Counted from the stretch's first letter, positions 1 through 11,751 are shown. The stretch: DNA of 64,000 bases from Grammothele lineata (GCA_002150815.3 NDFF03000043.1:248001-312000); one strand, 5' to 3'. Notes: generated from the letters alone by a model not told the origin. A program made the numbers and translations.

Positions 1-1624
1 ATGGCTATCGCAAATGCACGCAGCCGCGGAGGCGGCGCGGTCTCTACAAGGCTCACCCTAAACTCCCGCAAGCCGTGCGCGAGAGCTGGGGTTTCCCGGA
101 GAGCATCGAAGATTGTTGGCCGTTTGTCGTACTCCATCTCTTCTGTGGATGGACCGAGCCAGACGTAAGGAAGTACTCGCCGTTCGAGGTCTGGATGTCG
201 CTCCGCAAAGCGTGTGAGGACGCCCACCGAGATGTCATTTGCTCCGCCGAATGGAGGATCTTCCTCTGATTTAGGTCTGTTCAGCAAATCCAGCTCAAAC
301 TCGCGCAGGCGTGGCCACGCGTTCGCAAAGGGAACGAGATTGATGGCATCGCTAGGAAAGCTCAAGCCTCGAACACGGATTATGATGTGGGTTAGGAAGT
401 CGAAGGCGAGAGCAGATTTGAAGATGTATCCAATGTTGGGAGAGTTCTGGGATGCGTCGGACCACGAAGAGTCAAAGACAAGGACGATGCGAGGAGTTTG
501 GGCTCGAGAAATGTGGGATAAGCAGGATTCGAGTGTTGTTCGACGGTTGTGCGACAGCCTTCAGGACAGTTGTCATTGTGCAGCGTAAGGGAAAGGGACA
601 TGAGATGAGGAGGTGAGGTGGCGGACAGAAACAGGTCGAGGTCATGAGGAGTTCCTAGGATGCTCAATTCTCTAAGACTTTCAAAACCGGCTGGGATGTT
701 GAGTTTCGGTTTTATCCCCTGTGGCAAGTCTAATCGGATCGAGAGTTCCAGCTTGTGTAACCGAGGGAAATCTCCTAGAGCGGCGACAAAATCCCTCTGA
801 ATCCACAGATACTGTGTGAGTTCTAGGACCTCGAGATGGGTCCACTGCTCCAGTGGGAGGGACAACCTGCGAGCACCAGTGAAATCGTTGTAGCAACCAA
901 TGCGAAGGCTAGTCAATCGAGGGATAGCCGAAAGGACAACTTCGCCTATAGTATCCATCAACGTCATCTCTTCTAGTGTGAGGAAGGTGTCCATAGGCTC
1001 GACTGTGACGTGCCGGAGCGTCGGTAAGAGTAGGATACGCTGGTCAGCTTCGTCTTGGCGGTCATTGTCGTACACCTTGAGGCGGAGCAAGCGAGGTAGC
1101 AGAACCGACTGCTCCCCAAGTTTGAAGCGCGTATGGAGACATGTCCACTCTTCCGGTATATTTCTCCAGTAACCAAACGATTCCTCGCCGTCGTCCTCGG
1201 AATACAGTTCTCGCACGCGCCACGCATACCGCCGGAATCGCGCACATTCCGCTTCCGTAGGACCGGGGTTGGTCGAACGGGTCTGAAGAGGATCAGTCAG
1301 CTTTGACAGTGGAGGACTATGGCTGAATGAGGTTAGGGCACCGACATAGGGTAGATCGAACAGAGGATCCAGGTTGTCGAGCACCCGCCACAGGACGTCC
1401 AGTGCGGGGTCTGAGAACACTCGACAAACGCGAGCGAGCCGCGAGAGGGTGCGCCGACGCACGCCTCTTTCAATCTTCTCGCGGGGAGGTGAGTCGGGGC
1501 CAGGAGGGCTTCCAGGGTCAAGTTGCTTGAAGATCTCAGAGAGGATGTCCTGGCACACCAACGCCTGACGGGTAGCCGACACGAGAGTAGGGTCGTAAGG
1601 GTAGCGCCTATAACTGGAATGCAT
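1..1624 (-). CDS. F-box/LRR-like protein with an internal frameshift; 3' end beyond the window
   Basis: The likely role is a substrate adaptor of an SCF ubiquitin ligase, inferred from an N-terminal F-box-like stretch (DILSEIFKQLDPGS, then RRRTLSRLARVCRVFSDPALDVLW) followed by leucine-rich strands. The start at 1624 fits the paralogues at 17771 and 19986. An intron at 1283-1345 (63 nt, GTCGGT donor) is supported because removing it joins Tyr to TRSTNPGPTEAECARF, matching the paralogues' Tyr|TLRxDPTExEWARF. The open frame runs to a stop at 392, but from about 575 downwards the family similarity (SCLSHISRAQTPRIVLVF, later WPRLREFELDLL and RFAERHPDLERRVLP) continues in another frame to base 1. 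The shift lies at roughly 540-575. It is either a pseudogenising indel or a sequence error. Without a fix the product would be about 389 aa after splicing, with a false tail. Confidence 0.72.
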
Positions 1625-2106
1625 ACTACGGGCAAGTGTTCAAGCTTCGGGTCAATTTCAGATTGTGATTGCATGCTGAGAAAAAAACATACCTTGCCAG
1701 CTGGGACACGGCTGAGGATGATGACGGTTGCTGAACAAGTTCACGAGAGCCAGCCTACGCACACCAGCGCGGACACGCCTCATGTTGAAGCCACCACGTG
1801 TCGGACACACTGGATTCGAACGGCGTCAGAGTGGTCAGAATGTGGATGGCCGCGAGTGGCGAGGCCGTTCATTCCCGAGAGATCCTTAAAGAAAACAGAA
1901 GAAGCGTCCAAAGCGGGTATGTAAATACTACACGAGTGCTACAACAAGAATGACGAGACAGATAATGAAGAAAGAGATGAGACAGATGTGAACACACAGA
2001 TAGCTACACGGACGCAGACGACCCGCCGTTGCGTCCTATAGGTTATGGGTCAGAGAGCGCGAAGACTGAATATAACAAGGGACGCATTCTACGCCCGCCC
2101 GACTGA
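1625..2106. other. Intergenic, F-box gene to PKA gene
   Basis: This is the 5' flank of the F-box gene and the 3' flank of the PKA gene, both on the minus strand. I see no further gene or clear element. Confidence 0.5.
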
Positions 2107-3640
2107 TCATGAGCTGGTATACTCGAAGTCCGGGAAACGATCCCCATAGGGATCGTCTGTGATCTCTCCGTAACGCGTCGACGCGCTATCTTCCGGGTAC
2201 CGCTCGAAGCTGGGAGGACAGTCAGCGCTTGAGGATGTTAGAGCATATCCGTTCAGGGGAATGCACTCACGCGCTTGCGTCACCGTCGCTCGCGATCTTG
2301 GGCAGGTACGGCGCGGTGATCTCCCTGTTGTGAAGCTTCTTCCAGTCGACCTCGGCGAACCACGGGTGGGCGAAGACGTCGCCCGCGCCGTGAAGCATGT
2401 TTCCGAAGCGTTTTGATGGGTCGCGCTCCATGAATTTGAGGATGAGGTCTGTCGCGTTCGGGTGGAACGCGGGCCATTTGATGCACGTTGGCCCCTGAGC
2501 AATCTTCTCGTACAGGACGACGGGAGAGATGTCTGGCTCGTGGAAGGGGGGCAGGCCGGAGAGCATCTCGAAAATGAGCACGCCTAGGGCGTACCAGTCC
2601 ACGGACTTGTTGTACCGTGCATTGCTGATGATCTAGTGCGCATATAGTCAGCATTAATTGAGGCGTAGGATGACAAGGAACGCGAGACGGGTCCGCGTAC
2701 CTCTGGGGCGAGATAATCTGGGGTACCGCACAGCGTCCAAACGGTCGTGTTGCAGTATTTTGCGAAGCCGAAATCGGCGATCTTGATGTGACCGTCGAAG
2801 TTGAGAAGGATGTTCTCCGGCTTCAGATCACGATAAATGATATCTTTTGTGTGGAGGTAATTGAGAGCGAGCGCGACCTCGGCCGCGTAGAATTTCGCCA
2901 CTGGGTCCGGGAACCGCTGCGCTACGCGTCGGCGCCAGAGTCCATACGAGACCGGATCGGTGGCGACTCACGTTGGATCGCCGCAGGAGCGTGAAGAGCT
3001 CGCCGCCGGGCACAAAGTCCATGACCATGTACAGATTTGCGGTGTCTTGGAATGTGCCCCAGAGATTGATGATGAACGGATGCTGCACCGCCTGGAGCAT
3101 CATCTGTTCGTTGCGGGTGTGCGACTCTTGCTTCATCCGCACGATCCTGTCCTTGCTCAGCACCTTGATGGCGTAGAAGCGGAGATTATGCTTGCTCCGA
3201 ACTATGTCAATCACGCGCGTCAATACACAGAAATTGTAGTGGGAAGCGCATGGAGAAAGAGTCGCGGGCTGGATGCGAGTCGACGGGGATAATGGCAGAT
3301 GGACGAAGGAAGCGCAGATCAATCGCTTACCAAGATGCACACGGCCAAAACTGCCGGTCCCAAGCGTTCGCTGGATGATGAAGTCGGAGAGGCGATATGA
3401 GCCCTTCTGGCGGCGAACCTGGATCGCGGCGTCCTCCGCCTGCATCGAGCGCTGCTGCTGCTGCTGAGCGGCCTCCGCCTGGTTCTTGACCCACTCATGG
3501 AGCGAGGTGCGCTCGGTCGATATCGACGCGCGCTGCTCGTGCGAGAGCGTGGACTGGGTGTAGCTCGAGGAGGCGGCCGAGGACGAAGAGGACGACTCAT
3601 TGGTCCGGAGGTGGAGTTTCGACGCCATTCTTTTGATCAT
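2107..3640 (-). CDS. pka1: cAMP-dependent protein kinase catalytic subunit (PKA)
   Basis: AGC-family Ser/Thr kinase that phosphorylates basic-site substrates once cAMP releases the regulatory subunit. Five exons: 3640-3331, 3201-2972, 2916-2701, 2632-2271 and 2209-2107. The introns (128, 55, 68 and 61 nt) keep frame exactly and give 406 aa. Visible motifs are the Gly loop GTGSFGRV near residue 98, the ATP lysine in YAIKVL (about K116), YRDLKPEN (catalytic Asp about 210), DFGFAK (about D228), the activation loop [13 protein letters not shown], and a C-tail ending FPDFEYTSS that resembles the AGC hydrophobic motif. The N-terminal ~80 residues are Ser- and Gln-rich (a QQQQQ run) and non-conserved, as in other fungal PKAs. 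A second in-frame ATG at 3628 could also start the protein. The CACTA-like element at 4148 lies about 500 bp upstream. Confidence 0.95.
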
Positions 3641-4147
3641 GGACCGGGGCGTCCGTCGCGCGCTGCGCTGAGGACCGTGTGGGGGAGAGCGGGGGACGAA
3701 GGGAAGGCGGACGGGGGCGGGCGAGAGGTGGAGTAGGACGGGGAGTCGGGACAAGGGCGGGCGATGGCCCGGCCAACGACCATTGTTCTTCGGCGCCACG
3801 CGGGTGCCGATGTCATCTTTGTGTTCCCTATTTGGACGGGCTCGCCGCCACGACCTTGTTCTGTGTTCGTCGCGAGGTTCGCGCTGAGTGTGGGACAGGC
3901 GGTGCTTGTGAACTGTGGTGTTTGGAGTGAGAGCGGCGGGAGAGCAGGCGAGGCGGTATGTCGAGGGTTGGTCGCGAGGAGGCAAATGTTCTTCGAGGCG
4001 CGTCGCGCGTTTGAGCACATGTTTGACGCCCACCTACGATCGTTCTTTCACGGTGACCGCGATATGCTTGCAAGCGCTGCGTCGTCCGCTGGCGTTCGCG
4101 CGCACAACCTCCGGAAAAATCCAAGTGAGCGCATACCAGCGAGTTCA
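3641..4147. other. PKA upstream region
   Basis: Probable promoter and 5' leader of the PKA gene (minus strand). The frame stays open upstream of 3640 to 4033, but the extra sequence is low in kinase-family character and I treat it as untranslated. Confidence 0.4.
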
Positions 4148-4582
4148 CACCGGGGGCATTGATGAATGATTCACTCGTAATCATTTTGGCGTCACGTTAG
4201 GGATACTTACATTGCTAATTTGGTGATGTTAGACGGAGCATTGATAACGCACTATTGGTTCACCAAAGGTTTTTCTAGAGTGTTACGGGTGGAATCACCA
4301 CCAGGCTCACGCATGCAGCACGGTAAGTGCCAATTGCGTTTTGCGCGATTTTCGCGTTTCACTCAATTAGCACGCATGAAAACGCGTCTCACACAAGGCT
4401 CACGTAGACATCATAATTTGTCAGACAATTCGTTTTGTCGAGCGATTCACGCATGCATCACGCGTTCGGACCGTCAGGTGACTCCTGCGTGCCGCAGCGC
4501 GTTTCACGCAGGAGTCACCATAAGTATTACACGCGTAAAGTCTATGTGCAACTACGTGTCTCACTCGTCAATGCCCCCGGTG
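4148..4582. mobile_element. CACTA/EnSpm-like non-autonomous element (MITE), 435 bp
   Basis: The ends are inverted copies of CACCGGGGGCATTGA: 4148-4162 on the plus strand and 4568-4582 on the minus strand, 15/15 identical. Weaker matching extends for about another 12 bases. The element is flanked by TCA on both sides (4145-4147 and 4583-4585), a 3-bp target-site duplication. A CAC terminus, a 3-bp duplication and many short subterminal TCAC-type repeats (about 12 between 4170 and 4565) fit the CACTA (EnSpm/CMC) superfamily. There is no transposase, so it would depend on one elsewhere. An open frame across it (4220-4684) has no protein-like character. Confidence 0.72.
4477..4519. repeat. Perfect 15-bp hairpin inside the MITE
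   Basis: GGTGACTCCTGCGTG at 4477-4491 is exactly reverse-complemented at 4505-4519, leaving a 13-base loop. It lies among the TCAC subterminal repeats of the element. Confidence 0.85.
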
Positions 4583-7500
4583 TCAACGGGGTACAACCCG
4601 AAACCTGAAGCTGGTGCCCAAAATACTTGTGCTGGTATATATGTGCTAGGTCGCTATTACCCTCATCTCGCGTGCATGATATAATTTAATATGTCAGAGC
4701 CGTGCACATATATCACCTTCTCAATCTCGTCCTATGGCGATATCTTGTGTCTATACACCGGGAAGATGGCTGCCGCCTTTGCCGTTCAATGAAGCGTTCT
4801 CTCAAAGACGACACGTAGTCATTTCGACTGTAACGAGCCATGACTCGGAGCACTACCTTCTCCAATACTGGAACCTCCCCGGAGACCGACTGCAGCGACG
4901 CCGGTAATCAATCTTGGAGACGCATCTACCCTACTCAAGTGCAGCAGGTTTTATTTAGATGAGGCCGATTCCACGACGGAAACCCGAAGGTACCTTCCAA
5001 GTCATGGCGGACCTATTTCCGTCCTTTACCCAAGCATATGTCAAGCTTAGAGGATCAGCGACGACTGCTGCGTCCAGCGTGGAAGTCAGACGGGTCATCT
5101 GCTCCTCAACGGCCTGACTTCTTCCGGTCTCCTGTCAGATTCCCAGCTTATTACTCTCACATACGACAGAATCCATTTCCAGGGCTATGCACAAAGGCTC
5201 CGAGAGACGTACAGCATGTCGGCCTTCCTCTCCCATCAATGCCCGCATGATCTAGGGCTTTTCCCTCATCGACCCCTCTCAACTTCTACGATATGCCTCA
5301 AACCAGTGATCCAAGTCCAAAGCAATGCTCTTCTCCCAGGCAAGCCATCAATTAAACACGTCGCGGTCCAGAAACTTCAGCATTAGGGAACGCGTCCGGA
5401 GTTCACTGTCCCATCGACCGTCCTCGTGGCTCGACACGTTCAATGTGAAACTCGTACATCGTGTCTTTCATCGCGCGACCGCGGCGACGCCACCATGAGC
5501 CTCCGACTGACCAGTGACCGACCACTGACACGGGCGGTGCGCCAACTGCAGCTGAAACCTGCGCCGCATGGCAGAAACTCAGCTGGCCGTGACCTCTGAG
5601 TGGGTCGTCCGGTGGTTACATGCCGCGCAGATACATCCGTGTTGGGCACAACGGCTTGGAACTTGCTTCGCCACGCCGATTCTGGAAATAGTGCGTGTCG
5701 GTGTATTTACGGCCCACTCTTTGAGGACGCTCGAAACAGCTCCTCGCCACACCCCGCCGCACCGAAACATCTACACGCACGCGCACTCCCCTGCAGCCTG
5801 GTGGACCTGAGGCGTGCCCGCCGACACCCAAACAGCATCTAAACGCAACTTGTCGACAACCCGATAACTTCAAAGTTCGGACTCCAAACACGCCCCTTCG
5901 GACGCTCCCACCTGCACGGACATACGCTCGGTTCTTGATGCCACCCGTGACGGCATCCCGCGCGAGCGTGATTGAACGCCCCGCATCGAACTTTGAAGGC
6001 GACACCGATGATGGGTGATGGGCAGCCAGCCACTGACTGCCTGGGGGCTTTCGGCCGAAGCCTTCGAAACTTACTCCTGCGACTGTAGAGCGGGCCGGAG
6101 GGCCCGATTCTGCTGCTTGCTTATCTGCTTGGGGGGCGGGTGCTCTGGAGGACCTCGAGATGCATGGGTACAGCAGTGTAAGTACTTGCTTCATGGGGAT
6201 AACGAGGCGCGCACCTTACCAGAGCTTACGAACGGAACTATGTGTCCGAGGGCGGTCGAGCCGTAAAAGGTCGTAAGAGGTCGTAAGATATTCTAAGTGA
6301 GCATATAATCCGCACACATGGTACATACGCACATTTAAATTCAACGAATGGTGTGTAGCGCCACCCCTCGCACAAAGTCGCCCTGAGCTCATGCGGTCCC
6401 ACCGCACACCGGTACCGCACCACCTGGGCGTACCTCATGCCACTGACAGAGGAACCTACCCCAACAGCTGGCGTCTTCTCCCCCATGTGCCAGGAACCTC
6501 ACCCTGTCAGAACAGGTCAGAGCACAGCGCAAGCGTGGGACGACTCGCCCAGCGGGGCAGGAGGACTGAGGCCTGACAGGCACGCGGGCCGGCGGCGGGG
6601 GGAAGCTCGAGCGCATCTGGAATAAGAAGCGTCGCGGAACGAGTTTTGAGTTGGCTCTTACCTCAGCTGGCGCGCGCCGCTTTCGAACTTCGCCTTCGGG
6701 TTCCCCGCGCGGGGGAACTCGGAGCTCGGGAGCTTGGCGCGGATGTGCGCGTGAGTACTTACTGGCGTTGTGCTTGCGAAGTTCTGTCGAAGCCTTGGGG
6801 ACCGCGCCGTCTCTTGCCTTTTGTGGCGCTGGGCTTGAACTTGCATGCATGGGAGGGATCGTCGGGAGGTGGGGGAGCAATTTATCGATGGGGACACGCC
6901 GCGAGCGTGAGTGCGTGGGCATGGGTCGCCGTTAGGGTGCACGACATTCGTAGCTTCGGAGGATTGAGATACGGACGACAGAGCGCATGTCCCTATAGCT
7001 CTTGTAGTCTTCAGGTGCACGAAGGTCGGGACCGGAGTGAGAGGGCCCCGAGCTCGAGCGCTGTAGGTGTATTCACTGTGTGTACGGAACGACTTCTGGG
7101 CGGACGAACGTAACGACACTCGAAGGCGTGCGCCACCACCGAAGAGCAACGTTGAACGCTGAATAAGCAAACCACCAACACATACGCACAGCACAGAACG
7201 TTCGCCGACGTCCCCATATACACACATCTCCGCGTCCTCCCGTAAGCAAGTGCACCCTCCCCCGCGCCGTACGCTTGTCCGCCGCTTCCGGAAGCCCCCG
7301 TGTACTGGGCGTTGGGCGCTGCGGGCCCGTTCGACGTTCGTCCGCGGTTGACGGGCTGACGGCGGATGCGGCGTTCTTTTCCTGCGCTTGTCGGGGCATG
7401 CTCGTAGGCGAAGGGGATGACCCGCAAAGGAAGGCACGAGGCTAGCACGGGCACAGTACTTCGAGCGGAGGGCTGTATCTTCTCTCAAGGGTCCGTGGCA

Positions 7501-7589
7501 TACGAAGGTTGAAAACTGATGACGCTGCTTCGAAGTGAGGAGGGGGCCCGCGTGCTCCGTGTGCTGAGCTGCGGCTCGAGATGGAGTCG
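4583..7589. other. Gene-poor stretch; possible unresolved minus-strand exon near 6660-6930
   Basis: No complete gene could be built here. Two overlapping minus-strand frames around 6660-6930 have coding-like composition (for example AKLPSSEFPRAGNPKAKF) and end at a plausible GTAAGA donor near 6660, but I found no convincing partner exons. The rest is moderate-GC sequence with only short chance frames. Confidence 0.35.
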
Positions 7590-8127
7590 CTACCTCCCGC
7601 TCGACTTGCTCTCCGAGCCGGATCCGCCTTCGACCTCCTTCCGAACTGTGATGTGCGCGCAACGGGATGCAATAAGCGTCCGCACCCAGAGCCACGCCGG
7701 ACGACCAGCAACGGGAGAGGCCGTCCAGCGAGAAACAGAACGCAGGAGTACGCTTACCCTTCTCCAAGTCCGCCTGGTCCAGCTCCTCCGTCCGGCGCGT
7801 GTCGAACCTCCTCCCAAGCAGCACCTCTCTCCACCCAATACTCCCCTCGCTCTCTCCGCCCTTCTCCGCCCCGGCCCCTGCTCCTGCAGCCTCTCCACGA
7901 CTAAAAACGTCATGGCTACGCGCAAGGCGCCACAACCTGTCGAACTCGCGCGGGGGGATGCTCTCCCCGGCGCGGAGGCGCTCCTGCAGGTCAGAGAGGA
8001 TGGAGAGCTGCGCGGCGACGTGTGCGCGGTCCGCCTCGAAGGCCTTGCGCTGGAAGAGGTGGTGCATGCTCGTGGAGGTGAGCGCGGTGGCGTAGATGAG
8101 ATGCGGGAGGTATTCGAGGGCGCCCAT
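7590..8127 (-). CDS. Conserved-looking small hypothetical protein, 141 aa
   Basis: Two exons, 8127-7758 and 7645-7590, with an intron at 7646-7757 that has a GTAAGC donor and a CACAG acceptor. Joining gives DLEK|VRKEVEGG and a stop at 7590 in frame. The start MGALEYLPHL was chosen over an upstream in-frame ATG at 8172. The N-terminal 40 residues are mildly hydrophobic (YLPHLIYATALTSTSMHHLF), followed by an amphipathic, probably helical segment rich in Arg and Glu (AAQLSILSDLQERLRAG, EFDRLWRLARSHDVFSRGEA) and a Gly/Ser tail. I do not recognise the family. A small mitochondrial or membrane-associated protein is possible but unproven. The intact frame across a canonical intron is the main support. 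Confidence 0.6.
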
Positions 8128-9821
8128 GGTCGTGGTTGTGAAGAGCGAACAGCGAAAATGCCGAGGTAGCAAGGGGTCACAACTGGCAAGGGTGGCCCTC
8201 CGACGCGTGGACTCGGCGCGGCGGCGGAGGGAGGCGGACGCAGAACGGTGTTATTCGGCGTCTGCTGAAGAGGGATCAGCGGGTGTTTACCGCGTTTGTT
8301 AGCCGGGATCGCTTGTGTTTATGCGCTTCTTACACCGTCTTCGGGCGGGTAAGTAAGCTCTTAGACTTCATTATACCCAAGCCATAGCCGTGCGAAGCGC
8401 CTTCCATCTCCGCACTACGCGGCGCGCCGTCGATCATCCGCGCAGACTTGCAAGTCCTCCCGGCGACTTGGCCTCCGCGAAATATCCGCCTTACGTTCGA
8501 GCGGGACCCCATCTGCCAGTGTAGCCCGCCGCGTCCGTCATCCAACACCTTCTCTGAATTCTTTTCCTGACTTCACGAGAGCCGTTCTCCGGCCGTTTGG
8601 GTCGCCGCCACAGCACTAATCCTCCTGGGGGGGGGCACATCACCAGTCTTCAGGCCCCCGTCACATCAGCCGTTCCATCAGGGTACTCAACGCACCAGAA
8701 CGCGCCCGCCGGCGGGTTAGAAGGGCGCGTGAGGCGGCATGGAAGAGGGCGGCAGAACGCAGGCGGGGGCGAGCTCCGTACATACGCCCATACGCATCCT
8801 CGCCCGGGACCGGCCGGGGAGGATCCAGGCGAGTCGGAGAAGGGGGTGGCGAAAAAGGCACCTCGCCGCGATCGAGGGGATATTCCTTTCAGCGCGTTTC
8901 GTAGCCTTGCTCATGCGCAGGCACAGCTGCGTGCGCAGGCGCCGGAGATATCTTGGGGCGGGGTGCGTCGTACGCAGTAAGAAGACAAGAATAAGCATAC
9001 ACATCCCGGGCGCAAAGGTTCGAACACGCAGGTATGGCCTGGCCGCGCCGAGTTGGAGGGAGGGAGGCCCACGGAATATATTCCTTCGTGGGGGCCGGCG
9101 CGAACGCGGCAGGGGGCCCGTGGAATTGGGTTTTGGCTTCTTGCACTTGGACGTTCTGGGCAGGGAGCCTGGAATCTCGACTCATATATTTCGAACGCGC
9201 CACCGTCGGGGGCTCGGGGCACCCTCTTTTGTGCACGGGCGCACAGATGTGCATGTCATCCGATTCGTCGAAAGGGCGCGCGGGGGCGACCCGACGTCGA
9301 CCGCTTGCGGTGCTGGCGCCAGGAAACGCGCAGGCGGACGTCGGAGCGGGCGCGTACGCACTCTCACCGGCACGGCCGTATGCATGCTGCGGGGAAGCAG
9401 AGGTGGGCCAGGGCCTCTGGAGCGGAGGCCAAAGGTCTGTGGGGGCGCAGGTGGGCGCAAAGGTCGTCCGTTGGAGGGGCTTCTGGGGTTGTGGCGGGCA
9501 AAGTGTTTCTGTTGGGTGGCTGGAGTGGCTGGAGGAGCTGATACCGATATGGAAAGAGGCGCGCCCCGCCGCTGGACGTTTTGGGCCTAGTTCGCTCGCC
9601 GCGTCGGTCGTCCTCCGCCTTCGAGATTTCTCGTCTGCAGCCCTCGCACGCCGACCTTCTCGCGCGTCCGCTCGCTCCCCGGGGACTGGCACGGACTCAC
9701 GGACTCACGGACGCACGCACGGGGAAGCTGGCGAGGAAGGCGCAGGGCGGTCAGACCGCCGTCGGTTGATGCTGCTTCGCCCGCTTCGAGAACATCAATC
9801 ATCCTCATATATCCCAGTGCT
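8128..9821. other. Gene-poor, GC-rich stretch
   Basis: This holds the 5' flank of the small hypothetical gene and then about 1.5 kb in which both strands carry long but low-information open frames, an effect of high GC content. I see no gene I can support. Confidence 0.4.
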
Positions 9822-10329
9822 TACAGCGCTTTTCAGAGCGCTTGTCGTTTTGGCCGATTCGCGCGTTTTGGGCCGCCGCGCGCGAGTCTCGCGCCTCTCC
9901 GCCTGCCCCATCTTCGAACAACGATATCTCGTCGACGCCTCTACTTTTCACCCTCAAATCTTCAGAGTTCTACTCTACGCATCATTCCGCAGGTCCTGGT
10001 ACCGTTTTCGCACTGTTTTCGTCACTCGTTCGATACCGCGCGCTCGTACCCTCGCAAATCAGCCTCGCCGGACTTCAAACAATCGTATCTCGACGTCCTC
10101 CCATCCTACAGGCCCGGAACATCGCATGGAGACTTTATGGTACGTCCTTGAGGGCCTCCCAGCGTTACTTCAGCACTCCCGCAATCTCTTCGTGCGCGCC
10201 ATGCTCGCTGGCGCCTGGTGCTCAAGCCCAGCACTCGCCGACTTCAAACATCGCGTTCTCCCTCCCCCGCCATATTCGTCCTGTGAAAGCCGGGGGGTGG
10301 GTCATTCGAACCCATGCGCAGGTCCTGGC
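9822..10329 (+). repeat. Left arm of a 508-bp inverted repeat
   Basis: The arm is repeated in reverse complement at 11244-11751. Translations of two different frames through both arms are identical over their whole length, so the copies appear to be fully identical. The outer end reads TACAGCGCTTTTCAGAGCGC. The arm contains degenerate internal repeats (GCAGGTCCTGG twice, GACTTCAAAC twice). A 460-residue frame that crosses it (9034-10416) is not protein-like. Confidence 0.93.
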
Positions 10330-11243
10330 ACTGATCACTCCCCGTTCTTGCAATCCCTGTGCTCATGCGACACTCACAGATGTCTCATCACTGGCCCGCT
10401 CGCCCATCACCGTTAGGCATCCTGCGAATGACAACGGCACACTGTGATGTGGAGACAATGCGAAGGATATTTAAGAGGGGCTATGGAGACGTTCAAGACG
10501 AGTTTACATACACCAGTTTGTCGTTGGTACGTTGCATTTCAATATATTCCGTTGCCTCTACATCGACTTGTGCGCCTTCTGCTGTACTCTCCTTGTATGC
10601 TCCCGTGGCGAAGTGTATAGATGAATATACAACTAAATACATTCAAAACGCGCGAAGCCTTGCTGTTGTGGGATGGACTGCAATACAGAACGCGACAGCA
10701 TGCCCTGACCTGCATCCGAGCTTGCTCACTCTTCCCTCTTGTCAACTTCCGTACCTAACCTGCGCAACAGACGTTTCTACTGAGACAGAGCTACCGTCAA
10801 AGATTCCTGTGAATCTGCTCAGTGGGTCAGGCCATCGCGCTTCAGGGGTGTTGTAACTGTGTCCAATGGGACAAGGGGGACGGTGACGAAGTGTATTGCT
10901 CAGGACAGATGACATCGACAAAATTTATCACAGAGTACAATTCTAAGTATTCTACTCGAGAACTCACCATGTCCCGATGCCTGTACACTGTGCTAGCAGA
11001 CGTTTCACTTCGTCTCAAGTCCTCCTAAGCCGCCCTTAGCCAGTTCCCAGCTCTGATTTCGACCGGTTGTAGTAGATACTACATACCACAGGTGTTCTTG
11101 AGCCTGTACTACTCTTTCATGGCCATTCCGCACATATTTGTGATGTGAGAAGCGGTTGACGAGAGAGGGGTGGGACCGTAGGTGGCAGGGTGTCCGTGAA
11201 GCTTGCGAGGGGCAGAGATTGATGGAATGAGCAGGAATTTGAC
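10330..11243. other. 914-bp spacer between the inverted-repeat arms
   Basis: This AT-richer spacer has no recognisable transposase or other protein. A 165-residue open frame at 10359-10856 has no family character that I recognise. Confidence 0.5.
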
Positions 11244-11751
11244 GCCAGGACCTGCGCATGGGTTCGAATGACCCACCCCCCGGCTTTCACAGGACGAATA
11301 TGGCGGGGGAGGGAGAACGCGATGTTTGAAGTCGGCGAGTGCTGGGCTTGAGCACCAGGCGCCAGCGAGCATGGCGCGCACGAAGAGATTGCGGGAGTGC
11401 TGAAGTAACGCTGGGAGGCCCTCAAGGACGTACCATAAAGTCTCCATGCGATGTTCCGGGCCTGTAGGATGGGAGGACGTCGAGATACGATTGTTTGAAG
11501 TCCGGCGAGGCTGATTTGCGAGGGTACGAGCGCGCGGTATCGAACGAGTGACGAAAACAGTGCGAAAACGGTACCAGGACCTGCGGAATGATGCGTAGAG
11601 TAGAACTCTGAAGATTTGAGGGTGAAAAGTAGAGGCGTCGACGAGATATCGTTGTTCGAAGATGGGGCAGGCGGAGAGGCGCGAGACTCGCGCGCGGCGG
11701 CCCAAAACGCGCGAATCGGCCAAAACGACAAGCGCTCTGAAAAGCGCTGTA
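11244..11751 (-). repeat. Right arm of the 508-bp inverted repeat
   Basis: Reverse complement of 9822-10329. The outer end at 11751 lies 56 bp before the ATG of the gene at 11808, so this arm occupies that gene's proximal promoter or leader. The whole structure (9822-11751, 1930 bp) is bordered by TGCT at 9818-9821 and 11752-11755. Read one step inward, it has TA then CAGCGC at both ends, as in Tc1/mariner-pogo insertions. Confidence 0.93.

Noticed and set aside
4220..4684. 154-residue open frame
   Set aside because: It lies within the MITE and its right flank and shows no protein-like pattern.
6389..6922. Possible minus-strand gene
   Set aside because: Parts look coding-like, but no consistent exon set, start or stop could be assembled.
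6658..8172. 504-residue minus-strand open frame
   Set aside because: Only its first third is coding-like; it is better explained by the two-exon gene 7590-8127, whose donor lies inside it.
9034..10416. 460-residue plus-strand open frame over the left inverted-repeat arm
   Set aside because: Low-information sequence; its second half also occurs in reverse orientation in the right arm.
10359..10856. 165-residue frame in the inverted-repeat spacer as a transposase
   Set aside because: No DDE-type motif or other transposase feature visible.
11244..11275. tRNA- or SINE-like B box (GGTTCGAATGACCC) in the inverted-repeat arm
   Set aside because: The following stem does not pair as a tRNA T-arm and no A box lies at a usable distance, so no tRNA or SINE call is made.
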